Assembly: GCA_001777055.1 (NCBI GenBank)
Contig: MFCX01000019.1
Location: 1-7,753, forward strand
Direction: 5' to 3'
Length of the DNA stretch: 7,753 nucleotides
Source: Candidatus Daviesbacteria bacterium RIFCSPHIGHO2_02_FULL_39_12
GTDB taxonomy: Bacteria > Patescibacteriota > Microgenomatia > Daviesbacterales > UBA10151
A model generated the notes under the pieces. The model worked only from the letters and a program-made list of their open reading frames with translations, did not search any database and was not told the origin of the DNA. This document shows, piece after piece, positions 1 through 5,809 of this stretch. Position 1 is the first letter of the stretch; the number at the start of each line of letters is the position of its first letter. Position numbers and translations under genes: made by a program.

Positions 1-593
1 CGTTTGATAATTTTAGATAATTCATCCGGAGTATAGAAAGATAATCTGTGAATTACACCAAAACGGTTTCTTAAAGGTGAAGAAACCATGCCAATCCTGG
101 TGGTCGCTCCGATAATAGTAATCTGGGGTAGTTCCAACCTTAAAGTTCTGGCTGATGGACCTTTACCAATCACCATATCCAGGGCAAAATCTTCCATCGC
201 AGGATAAAGAGTTTCTTCCACTACTTTACTTAATCTGTGGATCTCATCAATAAATAATATATCATGGGGTTCCAGGCTGGTTAAAATTGCAGCCAAATCC
301 CCAGCCCTTTCAATGGCTGGACCTGAGGTAACTCTGATATTACCACCCATCTTTTTAGCTATTAAATGAGCCAATGTTGTTTTGCCCAGTCCAGGAGGAC
401 CATAAAGCAAAGTATGTTCCATTGCCTCAGTTCTTTTTTTAGCAGCAATAATAGCAATATGAAGTGACTCTTTAATTTTCTCCTGTCCAATAAACTCCTC
501 CCAGTCGCTGGCTCTAAGGGAGATAAATAATTTCTCTTCTTCAACAGTTTCTGCTTCTTCAGGTACTTTTAGATCAGGTTTAGTGTCGCTCAT
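1..593 (-). CDS. ruvB: Holliday junction branch-migration ATPase RuvB, 3' end outside window
   Basis: RuvB is the AAA+ motor that, as hexamers on RuvA, drives branch migration of Holliday junctions in recombinational repair. About 197 codons are present, against roughly 330-340 in the family, so the C-terminal part (lid and winged helix) lies beyond position 1. Visible motifs: FIGQ (34-37) of the N-terminal AAA+ region, Walker A GPPGLGKT (65-72), Walker B with DEIHR (116-120), the family stretch YPAMEDF (130-136), sensor 1 GATTR (162-166) and the arginine-finger region PLRNRFG (173-179). The start is ATG at 593, inside the end of ruvA in another frame (14 bp overlap, translational coupling likely). 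A weak AAGG lies 9 bp upstream. The first 25 or so residues are an acidic tail before the core. Identification is by direct motif recognition and gene order. Confidence 0.97.
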   Translation of the reverse strand, partial: MSDTKPDLKVPEEAETVEEEKLFISLRASDWEEFIGQEKIKESLHIAIIAAKKRTEAMEHTLLYGPPGLGKTTLAHLIAKKMGGNIRVTSGPAIERAGDLAAILTSLEPHDILFIDEIHRLSKVVEETLYPAMEDFALDMVIGKGPSARTLRLELPQITIIGATTRIGMVSSPLRNRFGVIHRLSFYTPDELSKIIK

Positions 594-1170
594 ACTTTTT
601 AGCCTTGCCCAAATTGCGTAAAGCATAACTTATCTTTTGTTCAAGTGTTTCCTCAGATGTTGGTACAGCTTGCATTGCCTGCATTGCTTCCTGTCTGGTA
701 TATCCAAGGTTACGTAAGGCTTCAATAGCCTGAGTACTTTCTTCATTCTCAGAAGCTAGATCCAACTCTTTTAATCCGCCTAGCTTATTTTTAAGCTCAA
801 TGATAATCTTTTGGGCATTCTTGTGCCCTAATCTTGGGACAGTGGTAAAAAAGTCAGTACTGGCATCTTTAATGGCTTGCTCAACTTTCCCTACTCCTTT
901 ATCAATCACCAACAGAGCAGTTTTAGGACCAATTCCGGAAACAGTTAAAGTAAGCTTAAAAAGTTCTAACTCATCAGGCGTGAGAAATCCATATAAATCA
1001 AGAGCGTCTTCCCTGACATGGGTATAGATAAATAATTCTGTTTGTGCAGATGTTTTAAGCAGACTTAAATAACTTGGAGGGATTGTAACTAAATATCCCA
1101 CACCATTTGTTAGTAGAATAATCTGCCCTGCAAGTTTTGAATGTATAGCGCCGGATAAAAAACCAATCAT
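580..1170 (-). CDS. ruvA: Holliday junction branch-migration complex subunit RuvA
   Basis: RuvA binds the four-way junction as a tetramer and loads RuvB. The 196-residue length is typical. Domain I (about 1-62) has the usual MIGFLSG start and the OB-fold NGVGY turn (22-26), ending in REDALDLYGF. Domain II carries two helix-hairpin-helix motifs: SGIGPKTAL (78-86) and VPRLGHKNAQKIIIELKNKL (111-130). In the second, the common GIGKKTA is RLGHKNA, a mild variation. After an acidic linker (about 135-147), domain III (148-190), which contacts RuvB, has the ALRNLGYTRQEA pattern. The gene starts 4 bp after the ruvC stop and its end overlaps the ruvB start. No Shine-Dalgarno is visible before the ATG, so reinitiation or coupling from ruvC seems likely. 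Confidence 0.97.
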   Translation of the reverse strand: MIGFLSGAIHSKLAGQIILLTNGVGYLVTIPPSYLSLLKTSAQTELFIYTHVREDALDLYGFLTPDELELFKLTLTVSGIGPKTALLVIDKGVGKVEQAIKDASTDFFTTVPRLGHKNAQKIIIELKNKLGGLKELDLASENEESTQAIEALRNLGYTRQEAMQAMQAVPTSEETLEQKISYALRNLGKAKKYERH

Positions 1171-1174
1171 TTCA

Positions 1175-1675
1175 TTATTTTAATTTATACTGAGATACTT
1201 TACGTATTTTATACGAGAAAGCATGAGTTATGGCAATAGCTAAAGCATCTGCTGCATCATCCTGAGTCACCTTCTTGGACAAATGCAGAATTGATCCTAC
1301 CATACTCTGGATTTGATTCTTATCAGCTCTGCCATAACCTGTTAAAGCTTGTTTTACCTGAAGGGGAGTATATGAAGCAGTAAGAAGATTTGACTTTGAA
1401 GCCGCCAAAAGTATGACTCCTCTGGCTTGCCCCACAGTTAAGGCTGTTTTGGAATTAGCAGCAAAATATAACTGTTCAATAGCTAATACCTCTGGGTTGA
1501 ATTTCTCAATAAGCTGAGTGATAAAATCATAAATCTTGGTTAACCTATCTTCTAAGTTAATCTTAGATGAAGTTTCAAAACAACCATAATCTATTGTTTT
1601 CTGTTTACCGAATTCATCTTTAATTACTCCCCATCCTACTTTACCAATGCCAGGATCAATACCTAAGATAACCAT
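1175..1675 (-). CDS. ruvC: Crossover junction endodeoxyribonuclease RuvC
   Basis: RuvC is the RNase H-fold resolvase that nicks Holliday junctions symmetrically with a divalent metal. The 166 residues match the family. The acidic catalytic set is present: D7 in GIDPG (5-9), E67 in AIEQLYF (65-71), and D140 and D143 in QDDAADALAIAITH (138-151). The conserved GQARGV (82-87) and GYGRADKNQI (113-122) stretches are also clear. The ATG is 15 bp downstream of the preceding sugar dehydrogenase stop, with an AT-only spacer and no Shine-Dalgarno. The order ruvC-ruvA-ruvB is a common bacterial arrangement. All catalytic residues are kept, so the enzyme should be active. Confidence 0.97.
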   Translation of the reverse strand: MVILGIDPGIGKVGWGVIKDEFGKQKTIDYGCFETSSKINLEDRLTKIYDFITQLIEKFNPEVLAIEQLYFAANSKTALTVGQARGVILLAASKSNLLTASYTPLQVKQALTGYGRADKNQIQSMVGSILHLSKKVTQDDAADALAIAITHAFSYKIRKVSQYKLK

Positions 1676-1690
1676 AATAATAGATTAATT

Positions 1691-2827
1691 TTAAAGCGAC
1701 TTGGGGTCAACTTTAATTATTTTATCATCATCAGGACTGGGTACTCCCCGACCGTCTTTATTACTGGTAGTAATATACAGTAAACTATCAGGCCCTAAAA
1801 TAACATCACGAATTCTACCAAATTGTCCCTTAAAATGAGTCTTTAAAAAACTGTTTCCCTGATTAAATTCCATTTCATATAATGCTTGTCCTCTTAGTCC
1901 GGCAAAGAAAATAGAATATCTATTATCCGGATATTTATAAAAAGCCGTACCACCGGGCGCCCAGGTATCATCCCCACTGTGGGAAACAGGTTGTTCCATC
2001 CCAGCTTTTTGCTGATCACCTAAAATCTCCGGCCAACCATAATTTTTCCCTGCCTCTATTTTATTAAATTCATCATGACCTGTACCGAAACTTCCGCCAG
2101 AAGGACCATGTTCAGTTTCCCATAAAATGCCGCTATCATCCCAAGTTACTCCTTGAGGATTTCTATGGCCATAAGAATAAACTAGATTATTAAAAGGATT
2201 TCCCGGAGCGGGCGCCCCCTCATCAGTTACTCGTAAAATTTTCCCGCCAAGGACATTTATATCTTGAGCCTGAGAGGGATTTTCCGCATCTCCTGTTGTG
2301 ATATACAGGTAACCATCGGGTCCAAATTTTATCCTACCTCCATTATGATTTACGGAACTAGGAATTTTATCAACAATCACCTTGCTTTGTCGTAAATGAG
2401 GAGTAGGATTATCACTGTACTCATAGCGTACGACTTTATTGTAAAGCTTTCCTCCATCGCTATAGGTATAGTAAAGGTAAACAAAAGGTCTTTGGGGGTA
2501 ACTTGGATGGGCTGCAATTCCTAGCAACCCTCCTTCCCCTGTTTCCTGAATATCATTTAAGGTTAATACCGGAGAGGGTTGTAGTTTACCATTGCTACTG
2601 ATAAACCTTACCCTCCCTGCTCTTTCTGTAACCAACATGCTTGTATCAGGAAGAAATACTATCGCCCAAGGAGTATCAAAATTCTCTGCAATAACACTCA
2701 CTTGAGTAGGACTGCTGTCTGGATTTGAGGTGTTCGGAGGAAACACGTATGTTTTACTTCCCCATAAATAAACACCCATCCCTATGGTTAAAATAAGTAT
2801 TACCACTAAGATAATCAGGCTTCTCAT
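1691..2827 (-). CDS. Membrane-anchored PQQ-type aldose sugar dehydrogenase (GSDH family)
   Basis: A 378-residue six-bladed beta-propeller of the glucose/sorbosone dehydrogenase family, related to soluble PQQ glucose dehydrogenase and E. coli YliI. Such enzymes oxidise aldoses outside the cytoplasm. Residues 4-22 form a hydrophobic N-terminal anchor, followed by a Pro/Ser/Thr linker (29-42). Family motifs: DTPWAIVFLPD (51-61), ERAGRV (68-73), GEGGLLGIAAHP (98-109), the catalytic-His segment NHNGGRIKFGPDGYLYITTG (160-179, H161 the likely base), GHRNPQG (220-226), ETEHGP (237-242), and the last-blade GRIRDV/LLYITTSNKDGRG (337-361). I chose the ATG at 2827, with GGAG 10 bp upstream and the hydrophobic segment directly after. 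A TTG at 2857 would add ten polar residues. No accessory PQQ synthesis genes are in view. The substrate is unknown. Confidence 0.9.
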   Translation of the reverse strand: MRSLIILVVILILTIGMGVYLWGSKTYVFPPNTSNPDSSPTQVSVIAENFDTPWAIVFLPDTSMLVTERAGRVRFISSNGKLQPSPVLTLNDIQETGEGGLLGIAAHPSYPQRPFVYLYYTYSDGGKLYNKVVRYEYSDNPTPHLRQSKVIVDKIPSSVNHNGGRIKFGPDGYLYITTGDAENPSQAQDINVLGGKILRVTDEGAPAPGNPFNNLVYSYGHRNPQGVTWDDSGILWETEHGPSGGSFGTGHDEFNKIEAGKNYGWPEILGDQQKAGMEQPVSHSGDDTWAPGGTAFYKYPDNRYSIFFAGLRGQALYEMEFNQGNSFLKTHFKGQFGRIRDVILGPDSLLYITTSNKDGRGVPSPDDDKIIKVDPKSL

Positions 2828-2875
2828 TTTTTTACTTCTCCGGCATCCTTCTGTCAAACTCAGGACACTTGTAAT

Positions 2876-2884
2876 ATTTTACCA
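2876..2884 (-). promoter_or_regulatory. Possible extended -10 promoter for the sugar dehydrogenase-ruvCAB unit
   Basis: On the minus strand TGGTAAAAT is an extended -10 (TGn plus five of six TATAAT matches), giving a start near 2869 and a leader of about 40 nt to the ATG at 2827. No good -35 stands upstream, as may be expected of an extended -10. Inferred from sequence only. Confidence 0.3.
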
Positions 2885-2934
2885 CCAAATGAAACTTTAC
2901 ATGATCGCGTCAGTTCTAATGAAACCGCTTCAAT

Positions 2935-2976
2935 GTCATTCCCGCTCGCTTCGCGAAGCGAGCGGAAGCGGGAATC
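2935..2976. repeat. Dispersed palindromic repeat, copy 1, with 22 bp perfect inverted repeat
   Basis: GTCATTCCCGC (2935-2945) is answered by GCGGGAATC (2968-2976), and the core 2943-2964 is a perfect palindrome with 11 bp arms (CGCTCGCTTCG). It sits between the 3' end of the GT39-like gene and the start of the dehydrogenase gene. The outer arms match the copy at 4694-4718. It is GC-rich in AT-rich surroundings. There is no T-run on either side, so it is not a standard intrinsic terminator, though the transcript would fold into a strong hairpin. Confidence 0.85.
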
Positions 2977-3048
2977 TATACCAATAATTATTTGTCTCGT
3001 GATAAGGATAAATCAGGGAGCTTTGGAGGAACAAATTCAAACTCAAAT

Positions 3049-4512
3049 TTATTCTTTACTTTTATTAATCCAACTATATATTTTCTCACTTGTCAGATAA
3101 TCTAATGCACCAAGATTGTTTTGATTATTTAAATCAAATACTTTATATTTACCTAAGCTTAAAATTAAATTTTCATTAGCTGGACAATTAATAATGTAAT
3201 CAAAGCTATTGGTATCCCTTTCTATAGAATACTCGCAAATTCCAATCTTATCTCCTTCCGAACTAATCTTCTTTTCTTTCAACCAAAGATAATATAAAGG
3301 CAAGCTCACCCCATAAGACCCTCTATAACTGTATACTTGTTTATCTCCTTTTTTTATTTTCTCTATCTCCTGTTTTAGAGCAAATATTGAAGGTGTTTGG
3401 CTTGAGGTATTTATTATCTTTAAATTAGAATAAGCGCTGAAAGATAAGATACTTAGAAGAAGTAATATTCCCAAAACTTTATTAATAGCCCACATTCTCC
3501 ATAAAGACCAAGAAACAAGGAAAATAATGAAAGGGTATTGAAGAATAAGATAAACCGGCAACCTTGGTCCCTTATAATATCTCAAGATTACAATGTAGGA
3601 GAGAAAAGTTAGAAAAATAACCCAAAAGCTTTTAGAGAATTCTTTACTGCGAAAGGTGAGGGTAAAAGCCAATATAAATAGCCCTACAAAAAAATATCCT
3701 GATATGGGTATATTTGTAATTACCTCACCCCAAAGATTTGGCCAAAAGTCCTTTAAATCATTAATCCAGGAATAACTGAGATTAAATTTATTCTGTCCTA
3801 CTATCAAGTACTCAAAAATACCTTTTATCCAAATTCCATTATTCTTTAAATCAAAATAAATTAACGGACCAAAAGCAATTAGAAAACCTAAAATAATTCC
3901 TAAACCGGTTTTTATCTTTTGAGATTTTTTAAAAATTAAAGCTAAAATCAATAGAAGTATTAACCCTAAACCTTGGAGGTGAAAATTAATATTAGCCGCC
4001 ACCCCAAATCCTAAGATAATAGGATACGCAAGTTTCTCGCTTTTTAGAGATAGGGTCATTGCTAAAAATGATAAAGGCACAAAAAATGCTAAAAGCATTG
4101 GATTAAGCATATCCGGGGAATAAAAAATACTAGCTGAAGCGAAAGCAGAAATTAGGCCTAAAACAGTAGCGAAGGACAATCCACCTATATGTTTTCCTAT
4201 GCAAAAAAAGATAATAACTGAAAATAAAGATAGTAGAGTAAACCCAATCCAAGGACCATTTATAAATGGTAAAACGACAATAAAAACAATTATTATCCAA
4301 TAGTAGAGTGGTCCAAAAGAAAAATCTCCGGCAGATGAAGGCGGACCTAAAAGTGGTAGTTGCCGTATTTCTATTGCATATAATCCAATCACCGCATCTC
4401 TTGCTTGATCTTGATGGAGAGTCCATCTATTTTCATAGTTATAAAATCTCCAAAAAGAGGCAAACAAAACAATAACTAACAATAAAGCTATTTCTTTCTT
4501 AGGAAGATTCAC
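3049..4512 (-). CDS. Multi-pass membrane glycosyltransferase-like protein (GT39/ArnT/PMT_2 type)
   Basis: A 487-residue polytopic protein with about ten to twelve hydrophobic spans. The first is residues 8-20; others lie near 70-83, 90-105, 113-131, 138-153, 181-194, 202-219, 272-286, 295-310, 318-335 and 346-360. A soluble C-terminal part follows (about 365-487). The layout fits GT-C enzymes that transfer sugars from polyprenyl-phosphate carriers on the outer face of the membrane. The loop after the first span has HQDQARDA (33-40): D35 and D39 are in the position of the catalytic/metal acidic residues of this fold. GPPSSAGDFSFGPLYYW (56-72) resembles the second loop of PMT_2 proteins. Donor and acceptor are unknown. 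The start is GTG at 4512: an in-frame TAG directly precedes it and no other Met occurs before residue 135. No Shine-Dalgarno; TAGAAT lies 8 bp upstream. Confidence 0.75.
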   Translation of the reverse strand: MNLPKKEIALLLVIVLFASFWRFYNYENRWTLHQDQARDAVIGLYAIEIRQLPLLGPPSSAGDFSFGPLYYWIIIVFIVVLPFINGPWIGFTLLSLFSVIIFFCIGKHIGGLSFATVLGLISAFASASIFYSPDMLNPMLLAFFVPLSFLAMTLSLKSEKLAYPIILGFGVAANINFHLQGLGLILLLILALIFKKSQKIKTGLGIILGFLIAFGPLIYFDLKNNGIWIKGIFEYLIVGQNKFNLSYSWINDLKDFWPNLWGEVITNIPISGYFFVGLFILAFTLTFRSKEFSKSFWVIFLTFLSYIVILRYYKGPRLPVYLILQYPFIIFLVSWSLWRMWAINKVLGILLLLSILSFSAYSNLKIINTSSQTPSIFALKQEIEKIKKGDKQVYSYRGSYGVSLPLYYLWLKEKKISSEGDKIGICEYSIERDTNSFDYIINCPANENLILSLGKYKVFDLNNQNNLGALDYLTSEKIYSWINKSKE

Positions 4513-4520
4513 CTAAGTAT

Positions 4521-4526
4521 ATTCTA
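4521..4526 (-). promoter_or_regulatory. Possible -10 of a leaderless promoter for the GT39-like gene
   Basis: TAGAAT on the minus strand ends 8 bp before the GTG start, so transcription could begin at or next to the start codon. No consensus -35 is visible about 17 bp upstream, so this is weak. Confidence 0.25.
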
Positions 4527-4667
4527 ACAGAGTACGCCTTCGAGGTGGATTAGGCAGGCACCCGAAAGAAGCGAGTAAAATTTTAGGACTTTCTATGGTT
4601 TGGTACATTAAAAAAACCCAGAGATAGAAGGAGATGGGGGGGGGTAGCAGAAGGCAGTGGCAAGATT

Positions 4668-4815
4668 ACTTTAATTAACTCACCTTACGCAGTGTCATTC
4701 CCGCGGAGGCGGGAATCCATGTTTTTTATTTATATAGATTCCCATCCTCGATCGGAGTTGAGGACAAGCTTTCATGGAAATGACAAGAGTGATTGCGTAG
4801 CATGACTTTAATTAA
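4668..4815. repeat. 11 bp direct repeat flanking the palindromic element
   Basis: ACTTTAATTAA occurs at 4668-4678 and again at 4805-4815, bracketing the palindromic element. It could be a duplicated target or part of a longer repeat unit. The motif contains the self-complementary TTAATTAA, so chance similarity in AT-rich DNA cannot be ruled out. Confidence 0.6.
4694..4784. repeat. 91 bp compound palindromic element (MITE-like), containing dispersed repeat copy 2
   Basis: The ends are inverted: GTCATTCCC at 4694-4702 against GGAAATGAC at 4776-4784 (one mismatch). Inside, GTCATTCCCGC/GCGGGAATC (4694-4717) is a small palindrome of the same family as the copy near 2935. CCATG (4717-4721) pairs with CATGG (4773-4777), and CCTC/GAGG (4746-4763) makes an inner stem. 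The inverted similarity continues outward with TACGCA (4686-4691) and TGCGTA (4794-4799). It encodes no protein. It resembles the short non-autonomous palindromic repeats scattered in many bacterial genomes. Confidence 0.8.
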
Positions 4816-4826
4816 TACTAAAGTTG

Positions 4827-4832
4827 TAATAT
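4827..4832 (+). promoter_or_regulatory. Possible -10 of a leaderless promoter for the DUF167 gene
   Basis: TAATAT ends 6 bp before the GTG at 4839, the spacing expected if the transcript starts at the start codon. A poor -35 (ATGACT, 4802-4807) is 19 bp upstream. No Shine-Dalgarno is present. Confidence 0.35.
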
Positions 4833-4838
4833 TAAGTC

Positions 4839-5060
4839 GTGAAGATTTCTGTCATAGTTCATCCTAATTCTAAAAAAGAGCGTATTGAAAAAGATCTGCT
4901 TGATAATCTACATGTTTATGTTCATAAACCTCCTTTAGAAGGAAAAGCTAATAGGGCAACGATTGAAGCCTTAGCAGAATATTTTAAAGTAAGCAAAGCA
5001 AATGTAAATTTAATATCCGGCGCTACCTCCAAATACAAAATATTTGAAATAGTTATTTAA
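4839..5060 (+). CDS. DUF167/YggU family protein
   Basis: A 73-residue protein of the YggU/DUF167 family, a small alpha/beta fold found across bacteria, archaea and eukaryotes whose biochemical role is not settled. Recognisable features are the first strand with VHPNSKKERI (7-16), the signature KPPLEGKANRATIEALAEYF (30-49), and the closing VNLISGATSKYKIFEI (56-71), which matches the usual pattern of a strand, a Gly turn and SR/SK-x-K before the last strand. It is slightly shorter than many homologues but contains the whole domain. GTG is the only possible start: a TAA lies two codons upstream in frame and there is no later Met. There is no Shine-Dalgarno. It converges on the repeat-protein gene with 16 bp between the stops. 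Confidence 0.9.
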   Translation: MKISVIVHPNSKKERIEKDLLDNLHVYVHKPPLEGKANRATIEALAEYFKVSKANVNLISGATSKYKIFEIVI

Positions 5061-5076
5061 TCTTGAAGTTTAAAAA

Positions 5077-5637
5077 CTATTCGGTTTTACCGGTGAGAAG
5101 CGCATCAATGATATCATGAGGAAGCGCTGCTGCATTTAGAAGCGCTTTTCTGACTATTCCACCTGCCTCACCACCAATTTCATCAGCAGCTCTTAAAGTC
5201 CCCAAGACTGCATCTTTAGCAAGTTCTCCTGAATCTGCACCTATATTATGTGCTGCTTTAATTGCTCCATCCACCGCCGACACTGCAACTTCGCCTACAT
5301 CTTCTCCAACTTCTTTCGCACCTTTAACTACCCCATGAGCTGCTTCCCTCGTAGCGCCCCCAATATCGCCTCCAACTTCCCTGACTCCTTCAATAACCCC
5401 ACTTACAAGACCTGTAACTGCTTGAGTAGCTGATGCTCCGGTATCTGAAACAGCCTTAACTCCTTCAGAAGCTACTCTACCTGCTGTCTCGACTGATGAA
5501 GTCGCAACTTCACCACCTGCCCTTAGGGTATCTACCAAATTATTCTTTATTACATCTCTGGTGGTAGCTACTATATCACCTGCGCCGGAAACTACAGAGG
5601 AAAGAGCATTCTTTAAATCATCAGCTAAACTTGCCAT
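5077..5637 (-). CDS. Ala/Gly/Val-rich protein of seven 22-residue helical repeats (LEA-like)
   Basis: A 186-residue protein without signal peptide or Cys, rich in Ala, Gly, Val, Glu and Asp. Residues 14-167 parse without gaps into seven 22-residue units starting at 14, 36, 58, 80, 102, 124 and 146. Unit position 3 is always V, I or L. Position 8 is acidic in six units (D, E, D, E, E, E) and Asn in the sixth. Position 9 is I, V or T, and position 10 is usually Gly. The best units (4-7) share a G-x-[ILV]-x-[GA]-[AV]-x-E-[IV]-G pattern. A 22-residue period equals two 11-mers, as in LEA-type and apolipoprotein-like amphipathic helices, so binding to membranes or protein surfaces, or a stress-protection role, is a reasonable guess. 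The C-terminal tail has PHDIIDALL (173-181). No known family can be named with certainty. The ATG at 5637 has no Shine-Dalgarno but a good promoter directly upstream. Confidence 0.85.
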   Translation of the reverse strand: MASLADDLKNALSSVVSGAGDIVATTRDVIKNNLVDTLRAGGEVATSSVETAGRVASEGVKAVSDTGASATQAVTGLVSGVIEGVREVGGDIGGATREAAHGVVKGAKEVGEDVGEVAVSAVDGAIKAAHNIGADSGELAKDAVLGTLRAADEIGGEAGGIVRKALLNAAALPHDIIDALLTGKTE

Positions 5638-5644
5638 TATTATT

Positions 5645-5674
5645 ATACTAACATAACCTAAAAATCCCTGTCAA
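5645..5674 (-). promoter_or_regulatory. Promoter, probably leaderless, of the 22-mer repeat protein
   Basis: On the minus strand a perfect -35 TTGACA (5669-5674) is followed by an 18 bp spacer and TAGTAT (5645-5650). The ATG follows 7 bp later, so the predicted start coincides with the first base of the ATG. A perfect TATAAT (5642-5647) overlaps, but with a 21 bp spacer and only 4 bp from the ATG. Confidence 0.6.
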
Positions 5675-5683
5675 TGACCCTTT

Positions 5684-5770
5684 TTAGTCCAGTTTCCGAA
5701 CTTCCACAACATCTTCCAAAGGAATTTCTACTTTTTCATGAGCTTCTCTAACCTTTTGGACTGAATCCGC
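5684..5770 (-). pseudogene. Possible gene tail remnant, 28 codons
   Basis: Reading leftward, a stop-bounded frame from 5770 to a TAA at 5684-5686 encodes a charged, protein-like tail including VREAHEKVEIPLEDVVEVRK. It has no ATG or GTG suitable as a start, and a TAA (5771-5773) sits directly upstream in frame. The run of alternating hydrophobic and acidic residues looks like a real C-terminus rather than random AT-rich DNA, but it is short and could be chance. It lies between the promoter of the 22-mer repeat gene and the start of the next plus-strand gene. No family recognised. Confidence 0.3.
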
Positions 5771-5794
5771 TTAGGCCTTGGGCTTTTCTTTCGT

Positions 5795-5803
5795 GAGAAG
5801 GGA
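5795..5803 (+). promoter_or_regulatory. Shine-Dalgarno site for the M23-like gene
   Basis: GAGAAGGGA lies 6 bp before the GTG at 5810 and supports that start. It is one of only two clear Shine-Dalgarno sites seen at credited starts in the window. Confidence 0.6.
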
Positions 5804-5809
5804 CAATTT

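Larger units (their letters stand above)
4513..4838. other. 326 bp gene-free stretch between divergent genes
   Basis: This separates the divergent GT39-like and DUF167 genes. No open frame of note is seen on either strand. From left to right it holds the possible -10 of the left gene, an unassigned stretch including GCCT...AGGC (4537-4553) and a run of nine G (4636-4644), then the repeat complex at 4668-4815, and the possible promoter of the right gene. No tRNA or recognised ncRNA was found by eye. Confidence 0.7.

Noticed and set aside
800..1027. Plus-strand open frame opposite ruvA, and similar ones opposite or inside other genes (362-544, 2784-2987, 4130-4426, 5248-5433, 6030-6212, 6670-6852, 6770-6964)
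   Set aside because: Each lies within a well-supported gene in another frame or on the other strand, with no family resemblance of its own.
2828..2857. Start of the sugar dehydrogenase at TTG 2857, ten codons earlier
   Set aside because: It adds a Cys/Arg/Lys-rich stretch before the anchor and uses a rare start; the ATG at 2827 has GGAG 10 bp upstream and leads straight into the hydrophobic segment.
2852..2857. Perfect TTGACA on the minus strand read as a -35 box
   Set aside because: The -10 at the right distance would be TAAAAA ending one base from the ATG, putting the transcript start inside the gene and separating it from the GGAG site.
2988..3053. Open frame running past the stop of the GT39-like gene, with VPPKLPDLSL-type sequence, as an out-of-frame true C-terminus
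   Set aside because: Only about 22 codons, easily open by chance, with no sign that the annotated end is wrong.
4548..4580. CAGG...CGAAAGAAGCGAG resembles the SRP RNA (4.5S) domain IV loop
   Set aside because: The loop order is not right and no complementary arms flank it.
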